Assembly (NCBI GenBank): GCA_910585665.1
Contig: CAJUFI010000081.1
Coordinates: forward strand, 1-17,083
Source of the DNA: an uncultured Acetatifactor sp.
GTDB taxonomy: Bacteria > Bacillota > Clostridia > Lachnospirales > Lachnospiraceae
Direction of reading: 5' to 3'
DNA: 17,083 nucleotides
Program-made: the position numbers and the translations under genes
Notes under the pieces: model-generated
Databases searched by the model: none
What the model saw: only the letters and a program-made list of their open reading frames with translations
Told to the model about the DNA's origin: nothing
In this document: positions 1-6,745 of the stretch, in pieces
Numbering within the stretch: the first letter of the stretch is position 1
Layout of the letters: the number at the start of each line of letters is the position of its first letter

Positions 1-56
1 ATTTCCGGGCTTTTGCCTGAAGCAATTGCAGCAGTTATTTTCCGACAATTCCTAAG
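1..56. repeat. Inverted copy of the right-hand dispersed repeat
   Basis: These 56 bases are the exact reverse complement of 16816-16871. The right-hand copy is one half of a hairpin element of about 102 bp, so this copy is probably the inner part of a second element whose other half lies before position 1. No reading frame is evident in it. Perfect identity over 56 non-coding bases suggests recent dispersal or gene conversion. Confidence 0.9.
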
Positions 57-226
57 AAAAACAGGCTCCCGGAATTTTTAGGAAGCAGAATCAGGCATTG
101 GGGCTGGACGGCACCCGGAAAGGCGGGGCAATCGGCCCGGAGAAGCTCCGGAAAACAGCGTGATATTCGGTTAGGAGATTTCGTAGGAGCATTTTTACAA
201 AAAGACAGAAAAAGGAGGAAACAAAA

Positions 227-607
227 ATGTACGCCAGTATACTGCCAGTTTTACGCTGCCCCCATTGCGGGTCAGGATTTGAACTTACGGAAAGCAAAAA
301 GGATGGCGGGGAAATCGTTACGGGGAAAATCGTCTGCGGAAAAGGGCATTCTTTTTCCATCCGCGAAGGCATTCTGGATTTTCAGTCACAGGAACAGGAA
401 CTCCTCAATTCCTGGAGCGAATATTCGAAAGCGGAAAGCGATGACAGTCTCGACCGGAAATTTGACGCCGGCAAGACAGAAAATCAACGGAAAATCGAAC
501 TCTTCCAATCCGGAATCACAGCATCGACATGGCCTGTACCTATGGAGGGAGACTTGATTCCCTGTGCCGGGGAGTGGTTCGCAAATACCGTGCTCATCGC
601 GGAATAG
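227..607 (+). pseudogene. RlmA-like SAM methyltransferase remnant (zinc-ribbon N-terminus only)
   Basis: The first roughly 95 residues look like the N-terminal part of RlmA-like/Trm112-containing SAM-dependent methyltransferases. They show a zinc ribbon C11-x2-C14...C37-x3-H41 followed by REGILDF and an acidic helical linker. Full-length relatives have about 250-300 residues, but this frame stops after 126, and residues after about Q94 no longer look like the family. Another forward frame around 517-575 reads SIDMACTYGGRLDSLC, which could be a degraded SAM-binding motif I, so a frameshift followed by loss of the catalytic domain is plausible. The start is supported by AAAGGAGG eight bases before the ATG. 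The two-component genes begin 46 bp downstream, so the old promoter may now drive them. The short form might still be translated, but it cannot be an active methyltransferase. Confidence 0.6.
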
Positions 608-653
608 AAAACAGACAGACAAAACCATTATGAGAATGCAACAGGAATCCAAT

Positions 654-1331
654 ATGAATAAAATCATGATAATCGAAGACGATCCCGTGACACGGGACGA
701 GCTGACCTTGCTGCTGGAAAACGAGGGATTCCAGGTAAAGGCTGTGACCGCGTTCACGGATGTGGCCGGACAGGTCAGGGCATCCGCTCCCCAGCTTGTG
801 CTGCTGGATTTGGGACTGCCAGGGAAGGACGGGTTTACCTTATGTATGGAAATCCGCCGGATATCCCAGGTCCCCATCCTCATCCTCACCAGCCGGGATT
901 CCGCCCTGGACGAGCTTCAGGCGCTGAATCTGGGCGGCGACGACTATATCGCCAAACCCTACAGCATCCCTCTGCTGCTGGCGCATATCAATGCCCTTCT
1001 GCGCCGGTCTTTAGGCGCACAAGAGCCGGATGTGCTGGATGGAAACGGGCTTCGCGTACATCTGTCCCGGGGAACGGCATCCGCCGGGGGCGCCAGCGTG
1101 GAGCTGACCCGCAATGAGCTGCGGATTCTGGTACATCTGATGCGGCATCCCGGCGAGATCGTTTCCCGGGCGGATTTGATTGACGCTTTATGGGATGAAC
1201 ATATCTATATTGACGATAATACCTTGAGCGTGAACATGACGAGACTGCGGGGGAAGCTGGCTTTGCTGGGACTGCCGGAGTATATTCGGACCAGGCGGGG
1301 ACTTGGCTACCAGTGTGAGAAGAAGTTCTAG
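654..1331 (+). CDS. bceR: OmpR-family response regulator, BceR type
   Basis: This is a cytoplasmic DNA-binding response regulator of 225 residues, the normal length for the OmpR/PhoB class. The receiver domain (about 1-115) has the acidic pair D9-D10, phosphoacceptor D52 in LLDLGLP, T79 and K101. The C-terminal winged helix (about 125-222) ends with the usual RGLGYQCE. The start chosen is the ATG at 654, with AGGA seven bases upstream. A longer frame from 564 would add 30 residues unlike any receiver domain. BceS follows 63 bp later on the same strand. The paired kinase and the BceAB transporter in this window point to the bacitracin/antimicrobial-peptide resistance branch (BceR, GraR, PsdR). 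Its likely target is the palindrome at 5805-5820. Specificity for a particular peptide cannot be read from the sequence. Confidence 0.9.
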   Translation: MNKIMIIEDDPVTRDELTLLLENEGFQVKAVTAFTDVAGQVRASAPQLVLLDLGLPGKDGFTLCMEIRRISQVPILILTSRDSALDELQALNLGGDDYIAKPYSIPLLLAHINALLRRSLGAQEPDVLDGNGLRVHLSRGTASAGGASVELTRNELRILVHLMRHPGEIVSRADLIDALWDEHIYIDDNTLSVNMTRLRGKLALLGLPEYIRTRRGLGYQCEKKF

Positions 1332-1347
1332 GGCGTCAAAGGACGCC
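1332..1347 (+). other. Short hairpin between regulator and kinase genes
   Basis: Directly after the regulator stop codon, GGCGTC and GACGCC form a perfect 6-bp stem around the loop AAAG. No T-tract follows, so it is not a typical terminator. It could stabilise the regulator mRNA or reduce kinase expression relative to the regulator, but this is inference. Confidence 0.4.
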
Positions 1348-1394
1348 GCTATTGTGATGCAACATTTTAGGCGGAAAGGTTAGGAGCTTGGGAC

Positions 1395-2414
1395 ATGAAA
1401 TTGGGGGAGTTTTTGGGGGAGCGGATGGGGCGGGTGGTCATGCAGGGGGTTTTTGTTTTGGCTGCTGCGGTCATTTTGCTGGTTACAGGGACGCAGGCGG
1501 GTATTGTGGTTATTTTGGGGGTCTTTTGGGTGTTGATGGTTTCGGGGGTGCTTATTTTTGATTATTTTAGGGAGCTGGGGCATCTCAGGGAACTGGAGAG
1601 TATTATGGACGGGCTGGATCAGAAGCAGTTGATTATAGAATGCGCTCCGGAACCGGACACTGTCTATGAGCGGGCGCTGTTCAGTCTGATGCGCCGGGCG
1701 GGCAAGGACATGATTGAGACGGTCTCTGATGCCCGGGCCGCCCAAAAAGAGTATCGGGAATATATCGAGAGCTGGGTTCATGAAATCAAGACTCCCATCA
1801 CGGCGGCGCGCCTGCTGTGCCGGAACGCGGACAAAAATCTGCAGCGGAAACTTACCGTAGAACTGGCTCAGATTGAGAACCATGTGGAACGGGTTCTGTT
1901 CTATGCCCGGGCGGAGCACCCGGAACAGGACTTCCTCATCCGCCAGACCTCATTGGACAGCCTGGTGGCAGAAGCTATCGAGCGCCACCGCTCCCTGTTG
2001 ATTCCAAACGGCGTGCGCATAGAGACCTGTGACCTGGAACATGTGGTCTATACGGACAGGAAATGGGTCTGCTTCATGCTGGGGCAGCTTCTGCAGAACG
2101 CGGTGCGGTACCGGAGCGGGGAGCCGGTGGTGGCTTTTTCCGCAAAATCCCTGGGGAACCTGGTGCAGCTTGTGGTCAGCGACAACGGAATCGGCATCCC
2201 CGCCCAGGAGGTGCCCCGGGTCTTCGACAGGGGCTTCACGGGCAGCAACGGCCGCGCCCGGGGCGGTTCCACCGGGATGGGGCTGTATCTGTGCCGGAAA
2301 CTGGCAGACCACCTGGAAATCCGGCTGGATATGAAATCCGCGGAAGGCCAGGGGGCCAGCGTGACGCTTACTTTTCCGGCAAAAAGCACAAAGTCAAGCT
2401 CAATCCAGCATTAA
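1395..2414 (+). CDS. bceS: Intramembrane-sensing histidine kinase, BceS type
   Basis: This 339-residue membrane kinase has two transmembrane helices near the N-terminus (about 13-31 and 35-55) joined by only a few residues, so it has almost no extracellular sensor. That is the signature of BceS-like kinases, which detect peptide through their partner ABC transporter. The H box is SWVHEIKTPI with phospho-acceptor H129. The ATPase domain shows N235 in QLLQNAVRY, the G1 motif DNGIG (263-267) and the G2 motif GSTGMGLYL (291-299). An AGGAG site precedes the ATG. The DNA for the membrane part (about 1395-1580) is unusually G/T-rich on this strand. The last 15 bp overlap the end of the convergent LRR gene. 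The expected transporter, bceAB, lies about 3.6 kb further on instead of next door. Confidence 0.92.
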   Translation: MKLGEFLGERMGRVVMQGVFVLAAAVILLVTGTQAGIVVILGVFWVLMVSGVLIFDYFRELGHLRELESIMDGLDQKQLIIECAPEPDTVYERALFSLMRRAGKDMIETVSDARAAQKEYREYIESWVHEIKTPITAARLLCRNADKNLQRKLTVELAQIENHVERVLFYARAEHPEQDFLIRQTSLDSLVAEAIERHRSLLIPNGVRIETCDLEHVVYTDRKWVCFMLGQLLQNAVRYRSGEPVVAFSAKSLGNLVQLVVSDNGIGIPAQEVPRVFDRGFTGSNGRARGGSTGMGLYLCRKLADHLEIRLDMKSAEGQGASVTLTFPAKSTKSSSIQH

Positions 2415-3731
2415 AGTATGCCCCTCATCCCAATTGTCCAGGGCAGAGAAATCATCTATCTGATTATTTCTCAAGTCGAGGGTAGTCAGCAATTGCAAAT
2501 CGGCCAAAACAGAAATATCACGTATCTGATTATTGCCCAAATAGAGATTATCTAACGATTGCAAACCAGCCAGAGGTGAAATATCACTGATCTGATTACC
2601 CCCAAGGTTCAAGTATAACAGCTGCGTCAAGCCGCTCAGGGGCGAAATATCTTCAATCTGGTTATTTCTTAGATCAAGCCTTGTCAATTTTCTCATTCCC
2701 GCCAAAGCTGAAATGTCTTCAATCTGATTATCCGCCAGTATCAGCTGGTGGAGGTGCTTCAGATTAGACAGGGCCGAGATGTCGCTGACCTGATTTCCCT
2801 CCAATATAAGATTGTCCAGATTTGTCAAATTTGCCAGGGCAGAAATATCGCTGATCTGGTTGCCCTCCAGTATAAGAACCCGGATATTAACCAGTTCTCC
2901 CAAAGAAGATATATCTGTAATATTCATGCCCAAAAATGCATTGCCCAGATCCATGTACTCCCACACATCGCTGAGCATGATGTCTCCTTCTTCCATCCGT
3001 AAATAGCGGCGCATTGCCTGCTCCAGATTTTCATCCCCCCATTCCATCACATGATCCTCCAGCCCTGCCTCATCCCAGGGGATAAATGTCTGTATGGGTA
3101 CAGGCGGCTCTTCCTCCTTGACAAAGCCAGGGATATCCGACATGTCAAACGCTTTCACAGTAATTTCTGCCTGCCCGCCCTCTACAGACATTGCTGCCGT
3201 TTCCCCTTCGGAGATAACTGCTGCCGTCGGTTCTTCTGATTCCTGACCTATCATGCATTCCACCTTGCCTTCCAGCAGATAGATTCGCATATGCTCTGAA
3301 TCCGGCACCTCTATCCATCCGCAGGTACCTCTGATTCCTACAGCCATTGTGGAAGTGCGGATATCCATGGTCTCATCATCGGCCAGGGGTTCCGATATGT
3401 CAAAATACAGATTGCCGGAATTCAAAAAGACTTCCAGACTGTTTCCCTCCTTTTGGATTTCAATATCGCTGTTCTGGTCCATTTTTATCAGCTTTACGTC
3501 GTCCAGATTTATCCATGCATAGCTCTCCGGATTGGTCTCCATCTGATAACCGCTGTACAGATTCATATCCACAAAGGGTTCCAGCTCCCTTGCCTTTTCA
3601 TTCCTGACGACAGCTTCGCCTTCCGTCCGCGCTAATTTCATCGTAGTAGCTTTCGCTCCGCATGCCATGCACAACATCGAAACTGCCAAAAACAGAGATA
3701 CAACGCATATAATAGAAATTTTCTTTCGCAT
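2400..3731 (-). CDS. Secreted or lipid-anchored FecR-domain plus leucine-rich-repeat protein
   Basis: The 443-residue protein starts with a signal peptide: basic MRKK, a hydrophobic stretch to about 20, then CMACGAK, a lipobox-like site with Cys at the unusual -3 position. Residues about 32-195 resemble a FecR domain. A proline- and acid-rich linker (203-225) leads to a helical cap (about 225-262) and then seven complete 22-residue leucine-rich repeats (277-430) of internalin type, with consensus LxxLxxLxxLxLxxNQIxDISx. A partial repeat closes the protein. The product is probably a surface adhesion or protein-binding factor; no ligand can be inferred. GTGAGGA before the ATG supports the start. 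It has no transmembrane or LPXTG anchor, so attachment would depend on the lipid Cys. Its 5' side abuts a cut-off yaaA, which suggests it arrived by insertion. Confidence 0.85.
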   Translation of the reverse strand: MRKKISIICVVSLFLAVSMLCMACGAKATTMKLARTEGEAVVRNEKARELEPFVDMNLYSGYQMETNPESYAWINLDDVKLIKMDQNSDIEIQKEGNSLEVFLNSGNLYFDISEPLADDETMDIRTSTMAVGIRGTCGWIEVPDSEHMRIYLLEGKVECMIGQESEEPTAAVISEGETAAMSVEGGQAEITVKAFDMSDIPGFVKEEEPPVPIQTFIPWDEAGLEDHVMEWGDENLEQAMRRYLRMEEGDIMLSDVWEYMDLGNAFLGMNITDISSLGELVNIRVLILEGNQISDISALANLTNLDNLILEGNQVSDISALSNLKHLHQLILADNQIEDISALAGMRKLTRLDLRNNQIEDISPLSGLTQLLYLNLGGNQISDISPLAGLQSLDNLYLGNNQIRDISVLADLQLLTTLDLRNNQIDDFSALDNWDEGHTLMLD

Positions 3732-3747
3732 AATTCCTCACTTTTAT

Positions 3748-3767
3748 GAAAACACATGTCAGTTTTC
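3748..3767 (-). promoter_or_regulatory. Inverted repeat in the leader of the LRR gene
   Basis: GAAAAC and GTTTTC flank an 8-base centre that contains the palindrome ACATGT. The repeat lies between a possible -10 (TATAAG on the minus strand) and the ribosome binding site of the LRR gene. It could be a repressor site or an mRNA hairpin; nothing shows which. Confidence 0.35.
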
Positions 3768-3773
3768 TTATAC

Positions 3774-3936
3774 AGAGATTCTTTAATTCATCCGGAGACT
3801 GTTCCCGAAGCCACCCCAGGATCTCCGCCGCCCGGCTGAGAAACCTGGGCTCTCCCACGAGCGCCAGGCTGTCGGAATCCGCCCGCATCTTCCTGGCCGG
3901 TGACAATATATACTGACCATCACAAATAATCTTCAT
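3774..3936 (-). pseudogene. yaaA: Truncated peroxide-stress protein YaaA (N-terminal fragment)
   Basis: The first roughly 54 residues, starting MKIICDGQYILSPARKMR and running to SPDELKNL, match the N-terminus of the YaaA family (DUF328), including the conserved ISPAKKM-like start and the W-L-R...S-x-E-E/D-L-K segment. Intact YaaA has about 250 residues. Here the similarity stops near 3774 and the frame continues into the LRR promoter region, ending at 3598 after 112 residues, the rest of which is unrelated. Its ATG overlaps the bcp stop in ATGA, so the ancestral arrangement was a translationally coupled bcp-yaaA pair, and both families act in peroxide defence. The missing 3' part is not found elsewhere in the window. 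The most economical explanation is loss when the segment with the LRR gene was joined here. Confidence 0.72.
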
Positions 3937-4388
3937 TCCAATTCGCCCAGCATCTTCTCCGGGTCCTCCGCGGCCTTGACCTTATCGTTGGCCCGGATAA
4001 TGATTCCTTTCTCGTCAATCAGGTATGTGGTGCGCACCACGCCCATGGAAACCTTGCCGTAGTTCTTCTTCTCTTTCCAGACGTCATAGGCTTCGATGAC
4101 CTTGCGCTCCGGGTCGGCCAGCAGCGTGAACGCAAGGCCGTACTTTTCCTCGAACTTCTTGTGGGATGCCACGGTGTCCTTGCTGACCCCCAGCACCACC
4201 GCGCCCTTTTCCATGAACTGGGGGTACCTCTCCGAAAAGCCGCAGGCCTGCTTGGTGCACCCAGGGGTATTGTCCTTTGGATAGAAGTACAGGATTACTT
4301 TCTTTCCCGCGTAATCCGACAATTTGTGCATATCTCCATTCTGATCCGGCAGTTCAAAATCCGGTGCTTTCGTTCCTGTCTCTAACAT
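3933..4388 (-). CDS. bcp: Thiol peroxidase of the Bcp/PrxQ peroxiredoxin type
   Basis: This cytoplasmic peroxiredoxin of 151 residues has the usual family length. It reduces hydrogen peroxide and organic peroxides with electrons from thioredoxin. The active-site segment NTPGCTKQACGF contains the peroxidatic C44 and, five residues later, the resolving C49, typical of the Bcp group that forms an intramolecular disulfide. P42-T/G and YFYPKD are also family features. A GGAGG site lies before the ATG. Its stop codon overlaps the start of the yaaA remnant, indicating an old operon. The 132 bp between bcp and kptA should hold its promoter, but no convincing hexamers or PerR box were recognised. Confidence 0.93.
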   Translation of the reverse strand: MLETGTKAPDFELPDQNGDMHKLSDYAGKKVILYFYPKDNTPGCTKQACGFSERYPQFMEKGAVVLGVSKDTVASHKKFEEKYGLAFTLLADPERKVIEAYDVWKEKKNYGKVSMGVVRTTYLIDEKGIIIRANDKVKAAEDPEKMLGELE

Positions 4389-4520
4389 GATGTTCCTCCA
4401 TTTTTTCGTTTATTTTGAGCTGTAGCAATTTCTGATTAGGTATGCCATAACTTGATAGATAACTTGTAATCCATTCTAAAAAAATCCGGCCATACAACGC
4501 AGCACTTCCTCCACTCCTTT

Positions 4521-5087
4521 TCAGCCTGGCGGAAAGCCGGAGAGGATGTCCATTCTTTCAAAATATCCGCACGCAACTTTTTTCGTCAGCCACACGCCGT
4601 TTTCCGACAGATAGAACGGTTGGCCGTCTCTGTGCATTTCCCCGCTACGAATCTGCAGCACCACAGGCTTGCCGTGGCGTTTTCCTACCTTTACGGCGGT
4701 TTCGACATCCTTTGACAGATGGACGTACAGCCGGCTCATGGGCTTCAGGCCTTCCGCGTTTATCGCGTCCAGATATGCTTCAGCGGTTCCGTGGTACAGG
4801 ATTTCCGGCGGCTCCTGTTCTTTCAGCTCCACATCCACAGGTATGCTGTGGCCTTGATTTGCCCGAATCAGCTTCTTGTCCTGGCTGAAGCTGTAGCGCT
4901 GTTTCTTGTCGGTTGCCACGATTTCTTCCAATATGTCCCTGTCCATCTTTCGGCCGGTGCTGCAGATTCCTGCCAGCAGCTCCTCCACATCGGCCCAGCC
5001 ATGCTCGTCCAGCGTGACATGCGCTTTCTCCGGCTTGTGGCGCAGCACCTGGCTGAGAAAAATGCTCAGTCCGTCTAAACTCCCCAT
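4521..5087 (-). CDS. kptA: RNA 2'-phosphotransferase, Tpt1/KptA family
   Basis: Members transfer an internal RNA 2'-phosphate to NAD+, giving ADP-ribose 1'',2''-cyclic phosphate. The eukaryotic homologue finishes tRNA splicing, whereas the bacterial role is not settled. The 188-residue protein shows the N-terminal winged helix with VLRHKPE (R16, H17), RANQGHSIPVD (about 75-85), the NAD-binding YHGT (98-101), VHLSKD (122-127) and R138-H-G-K-P-V-V-L. These match the family, so catalytic competence is likely. The ATG at 5087 is preferred because TGAGGA lies just before it. A TTG four codons upstream would sit only two bases from a GGAGGG. The gene follows the GNAT gene by 49 bp on the same strand and may be cotranscribed with it. 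Confidence 0.9.
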   Translation of the reverse strand: MGSLDGLSIFLSQVLRHKPEKAHVTLDEHGWADVEELLAGICSTGRKMDRDILEEIVATDKKQRYSFSQDKKLIRANQGHSIPVDVELKEQEPPEILYHGTAEAYLDAINAEGLKPMSRLYVHLSKDVETAVKVGKRHGKPVVLQIRSGEMHRDGQPFYLSENGVWLTKKVACGYFERMDILSGFPPG

Positions 5088-5136
5088 GCTTTTCCTCAAA
5101 TCCCTCCATTAGTCTTTCCCGGAAAACCCATGGCTA

Positions 5137-5571
5137 TCAGAACCATTTCACTTTCATCACGAAATTTTTCGCATTGTGATAGCCCGCTTTTCCGTAATAT
5201 CTCTCATGCATCTCATCATTCACAGCCTGAAGCTCCACACAGGCCGCTCCCTTTTCCCGGACCCGCCGCTCCAGCTCCCCCAACAGGCTGCTGCCCAGGC
5301 CCTTGTTCTGGTGTTCCCGGGCAATCACGATTTCCTCCAGCGTGTATCCCACGATGTCATCGTATTGCTTGAAATATCCGACAGCGAATCCGATTACATC
5401 TATGTCGTCTTCCATGAGCAATGCATAGGAGTCGTCCATGTGCAGCACCTGGCGGATTCGTTTCCCCGCCGTCTCAGCCGTCCAGCAGCCCCCTTCCTGT
5501 TCGTTATAATAGGAGAGATACATGGGCAGAATCAGCTCTATATCTTCCAGTTTCATTTCGCGGATTGTCAT
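5137..5571 (-). CDS. GNAT-family N-acetyltransferase
   Basis: The protein has 144 residues and the full GNAT fold order: TIREMKLEDIE at the start, a central sheet, motif A IVIAREHQNKGLGSSLL (81-97) with the acetyl-CoA pyrophosphate loop Q-x-x-G-x-G, and a C-terminal YYGKAGYH. The substrate is unknown; small amines or protein N-termini are possible. The frame stays open upstream to 5778, but that extension contains the candidate promoter at 5673-5701 and no conserved sequence, so MTIREM at 5571 is taken as the start. A weaker alternative start is at 5604. It is probably the first gene of a leftward transcript that includes kptA. Confidence 0.85.
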   Translation of the reverse strand: MTIREMKLEDIELILPMYLSYYNEQEGGCWTAETAGKRIRQVLHMDDSYALLMEDDIDVIGFAVGYFKQYDDIVGYTLEEIVIAREHQNKGLGSSLLGELERRVREKGAACVELQAVNDEMHERYYGKAGYHNAKNFVMKVKWF

Positions 5572-5672
5572 CTTCCATTTCCTTTCTTCAGATGCTTTCT
5601 GCATTTTCTTTCCAGCTTTTACGCCGTTCACAAAACATTCATTTGCCTCCCCGGCCCATTTCCCATATAATA

Positions 5673-5701
5673 AATATAAAACAGCATCTGCCATAAGACA
5701 A
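5673..5701 (-). promoter_or_regulatory. Candidate sigma-A promoter for the GNAT-kptA transcript
   Basis: Read on the minus strand, TTGTCT (5696-5701) and TATATT (5673-5678) are separated by exactly 17 bases. Transcription would start near 5666 and leave a leader of roughly 95 bases before the GNAT start codon. Confidence 0.5.
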
Positions 5702-5804
5702 GACCAAAATGACAAATGCTGGATAAAATGACAGGGAGATTCTGTAATCGCCCGCATCTCCGATGGCACAGTTCCCATGGTACAAATGATAAGAAAAATA
5801 GAAT

Positions 5805-5820
5805 CTTACAAATTTGTAAG
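5805..5820 (+). promoter_or_regulatory. Perfect palindrome, probable BceR-type operator of bceAB
   Basis: CTTACAAATTTGTAAG is a perfect 16-bp palindrome. Its core TTACA-N4-TGTAA fits the TNACA-N4-TGTAA pattern described for Bacillus BceR-like regulators. It lies 166 bp before bceA on the same strand, and a TATAAA at 5830-5835 could be the -10 element. The stretch from 5572 to 5986 has no other gene: it holds the leftward GNAT promoter, this operator and the bceA leader. No matching palindrome was seen in front of the regulator gene itself. DNA binding is inference. Confidence 0.65.
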
Positions 5821-5920
5821 CTAAATCAATATAAATTCGATACCATTTTCCCTGTGGCGGGTGTATCATTGCCTTACAACATCCCGCTGCGAATCCCAGT
5901 TTTCGCAGCAGCTTCATAGG

Positions 5921-5986
5921 AAAGGAGAGCGCGGCATCCCGGATTATCAAAAACGATATTCCGTTTATATGCCACCGTCTACACGC
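5921..5986 (+). other. bceA leader with a ribosome binding site lacking an ATG
   Basis: AAAGGAG at 5921-5927 is the only strong ribosome binding site before bceA, but no ATG, GTG or TTG stands at the right distance. Eight bases on, in the bceA frame, there is ATC (5936). The first in-frame ATGs are at 5969 and 5987, both without a recognisable site. Either the site is a relic after a start-codon change, or initiation uses a rare codon. Confidence 0.4.
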
Positions 5987-6745
5987 ATGCTACAGGTAAA
6001 AGCCATCGAAAAATATTACGGCAGCAAAAACAACGTCACCAAAGCCCTCGACCGCATCAGCTTCGAAGTAAAGGAGGGGGAATTCATCGCCATCATGGGC
6101 GCCTCCGGCAGCGGCAAGACCACGCTGCTGAACTGCATCTCCACCATCGATACCGTCAGCGCGGGGCATATCCTGCTGAACGGAGAGGATATCTCCAATC
6201 TGCCCCCCGCCAAACTGGCCAGCTTCCGGCGGGAGAAGCTGGGCTTCGTCTTCCAGGACTTCAATCTGCTGGACACACTGACTCTGGAGGAGAACATCGG
6301 CCTGGCCCTCACCATCAACCACAGAAATCCCCACCAGGTCCGGGATATGGTACAGGATGTGGCCATGCGTCTAAAGATTGACGATATTCTGGATAAATTC
6401 CCCTACCAGGTGTCCGGCGGCCAGAAGCAGCGCGCCGCCTGCGCCCGGGCCATGGTGGCAGGGCAGTCCCTTATCCTGGCGGATGAGCCCACCGGTGCCC
6501 TGGACTCGAAAGCGTCCAAAAATCTTCTGGAAATTCTGTCCCGGATGAACCAGAGCTGCCATGCCACCATCCTCATGGTGACCCATGACGCATACAGCGC
6601 AAGCTATGCCACCCGGGTGCTGTTCTTAAAGGACGGCCGGCTGTTCAACGAGCTAATCCGCGGAGACCGGACAAGGGCCGTCTTCTACCATGAAATCCTG
6701 GACGTATTGGGGCTGTTAGGGGGTGATATCAGTGACGTTATCTAA
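5987..6745 (+). CDS. bceA: Peptide-antibiotic ABC transporter ATP-binding protein, BceA type
   Basis: This 252-residue ATPase energises BceB at the cytoplasmic face. It has Walker A GASGSGKTT (38-46), Q-loop Q90, signature VSGGQKQR (142-149), Walker B LILADE (162-167) with catalytic E167, the D-loop GALDS and the H-loop H200. The opening LQVKAIEKYYGSKNNVTKALD and LLNCISTIDTVSAGHI are typical of the Bce/MacB-type subgroup for antimicrobial-peptide resistance. The start is uncertain: 5987 fits the family best, 5969 is possible, and a strong ribosome binding site points further upstream. The end overlaps the bceB start by 14 bp, so the two are translationally coupled. The palindrome at 5805-5820 suggests control by the BceRS system of this window. 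Confidence 0.92.
   Translation: MLQVKAIEKYYGSKNNVTKALDRISFEVKEGEFIAIMGASGSGKTTLLNCISTIDTVSAGHILLNGEDISNLPPAKLASFRREKLGFVFQDFNLLDTLTLEENIGLALTINHRNPHQVRDMVQDVAMRLKIDDILDKFPYQVSGGQKQRAACARAMVAGQSLILADEPTGALDSKASKNLLEILSRMNQSCHATILMVTHDAYSASYATRVLFLKDGRLFNELIRGDRTRAVFYHEILDVLGLLGGDISDVI

Noticed and set aside
2748..3239. Rightward repetitive ORFs opposite the LRR gene
   Set aside because: Mirror image of the leucine-rich repeats; no independent coding signal.
4389..4520. PerR-type operator before bcp
   Set aside because: Only a direct repeat AAGTTAT was seen; nothing fits the PerR palindrome.
5572..5778. N-terminal extension of the GNAT protein
   Set aside because: It is not family-like and contains a good promoter (5673-5701) that would lie inside the gene.
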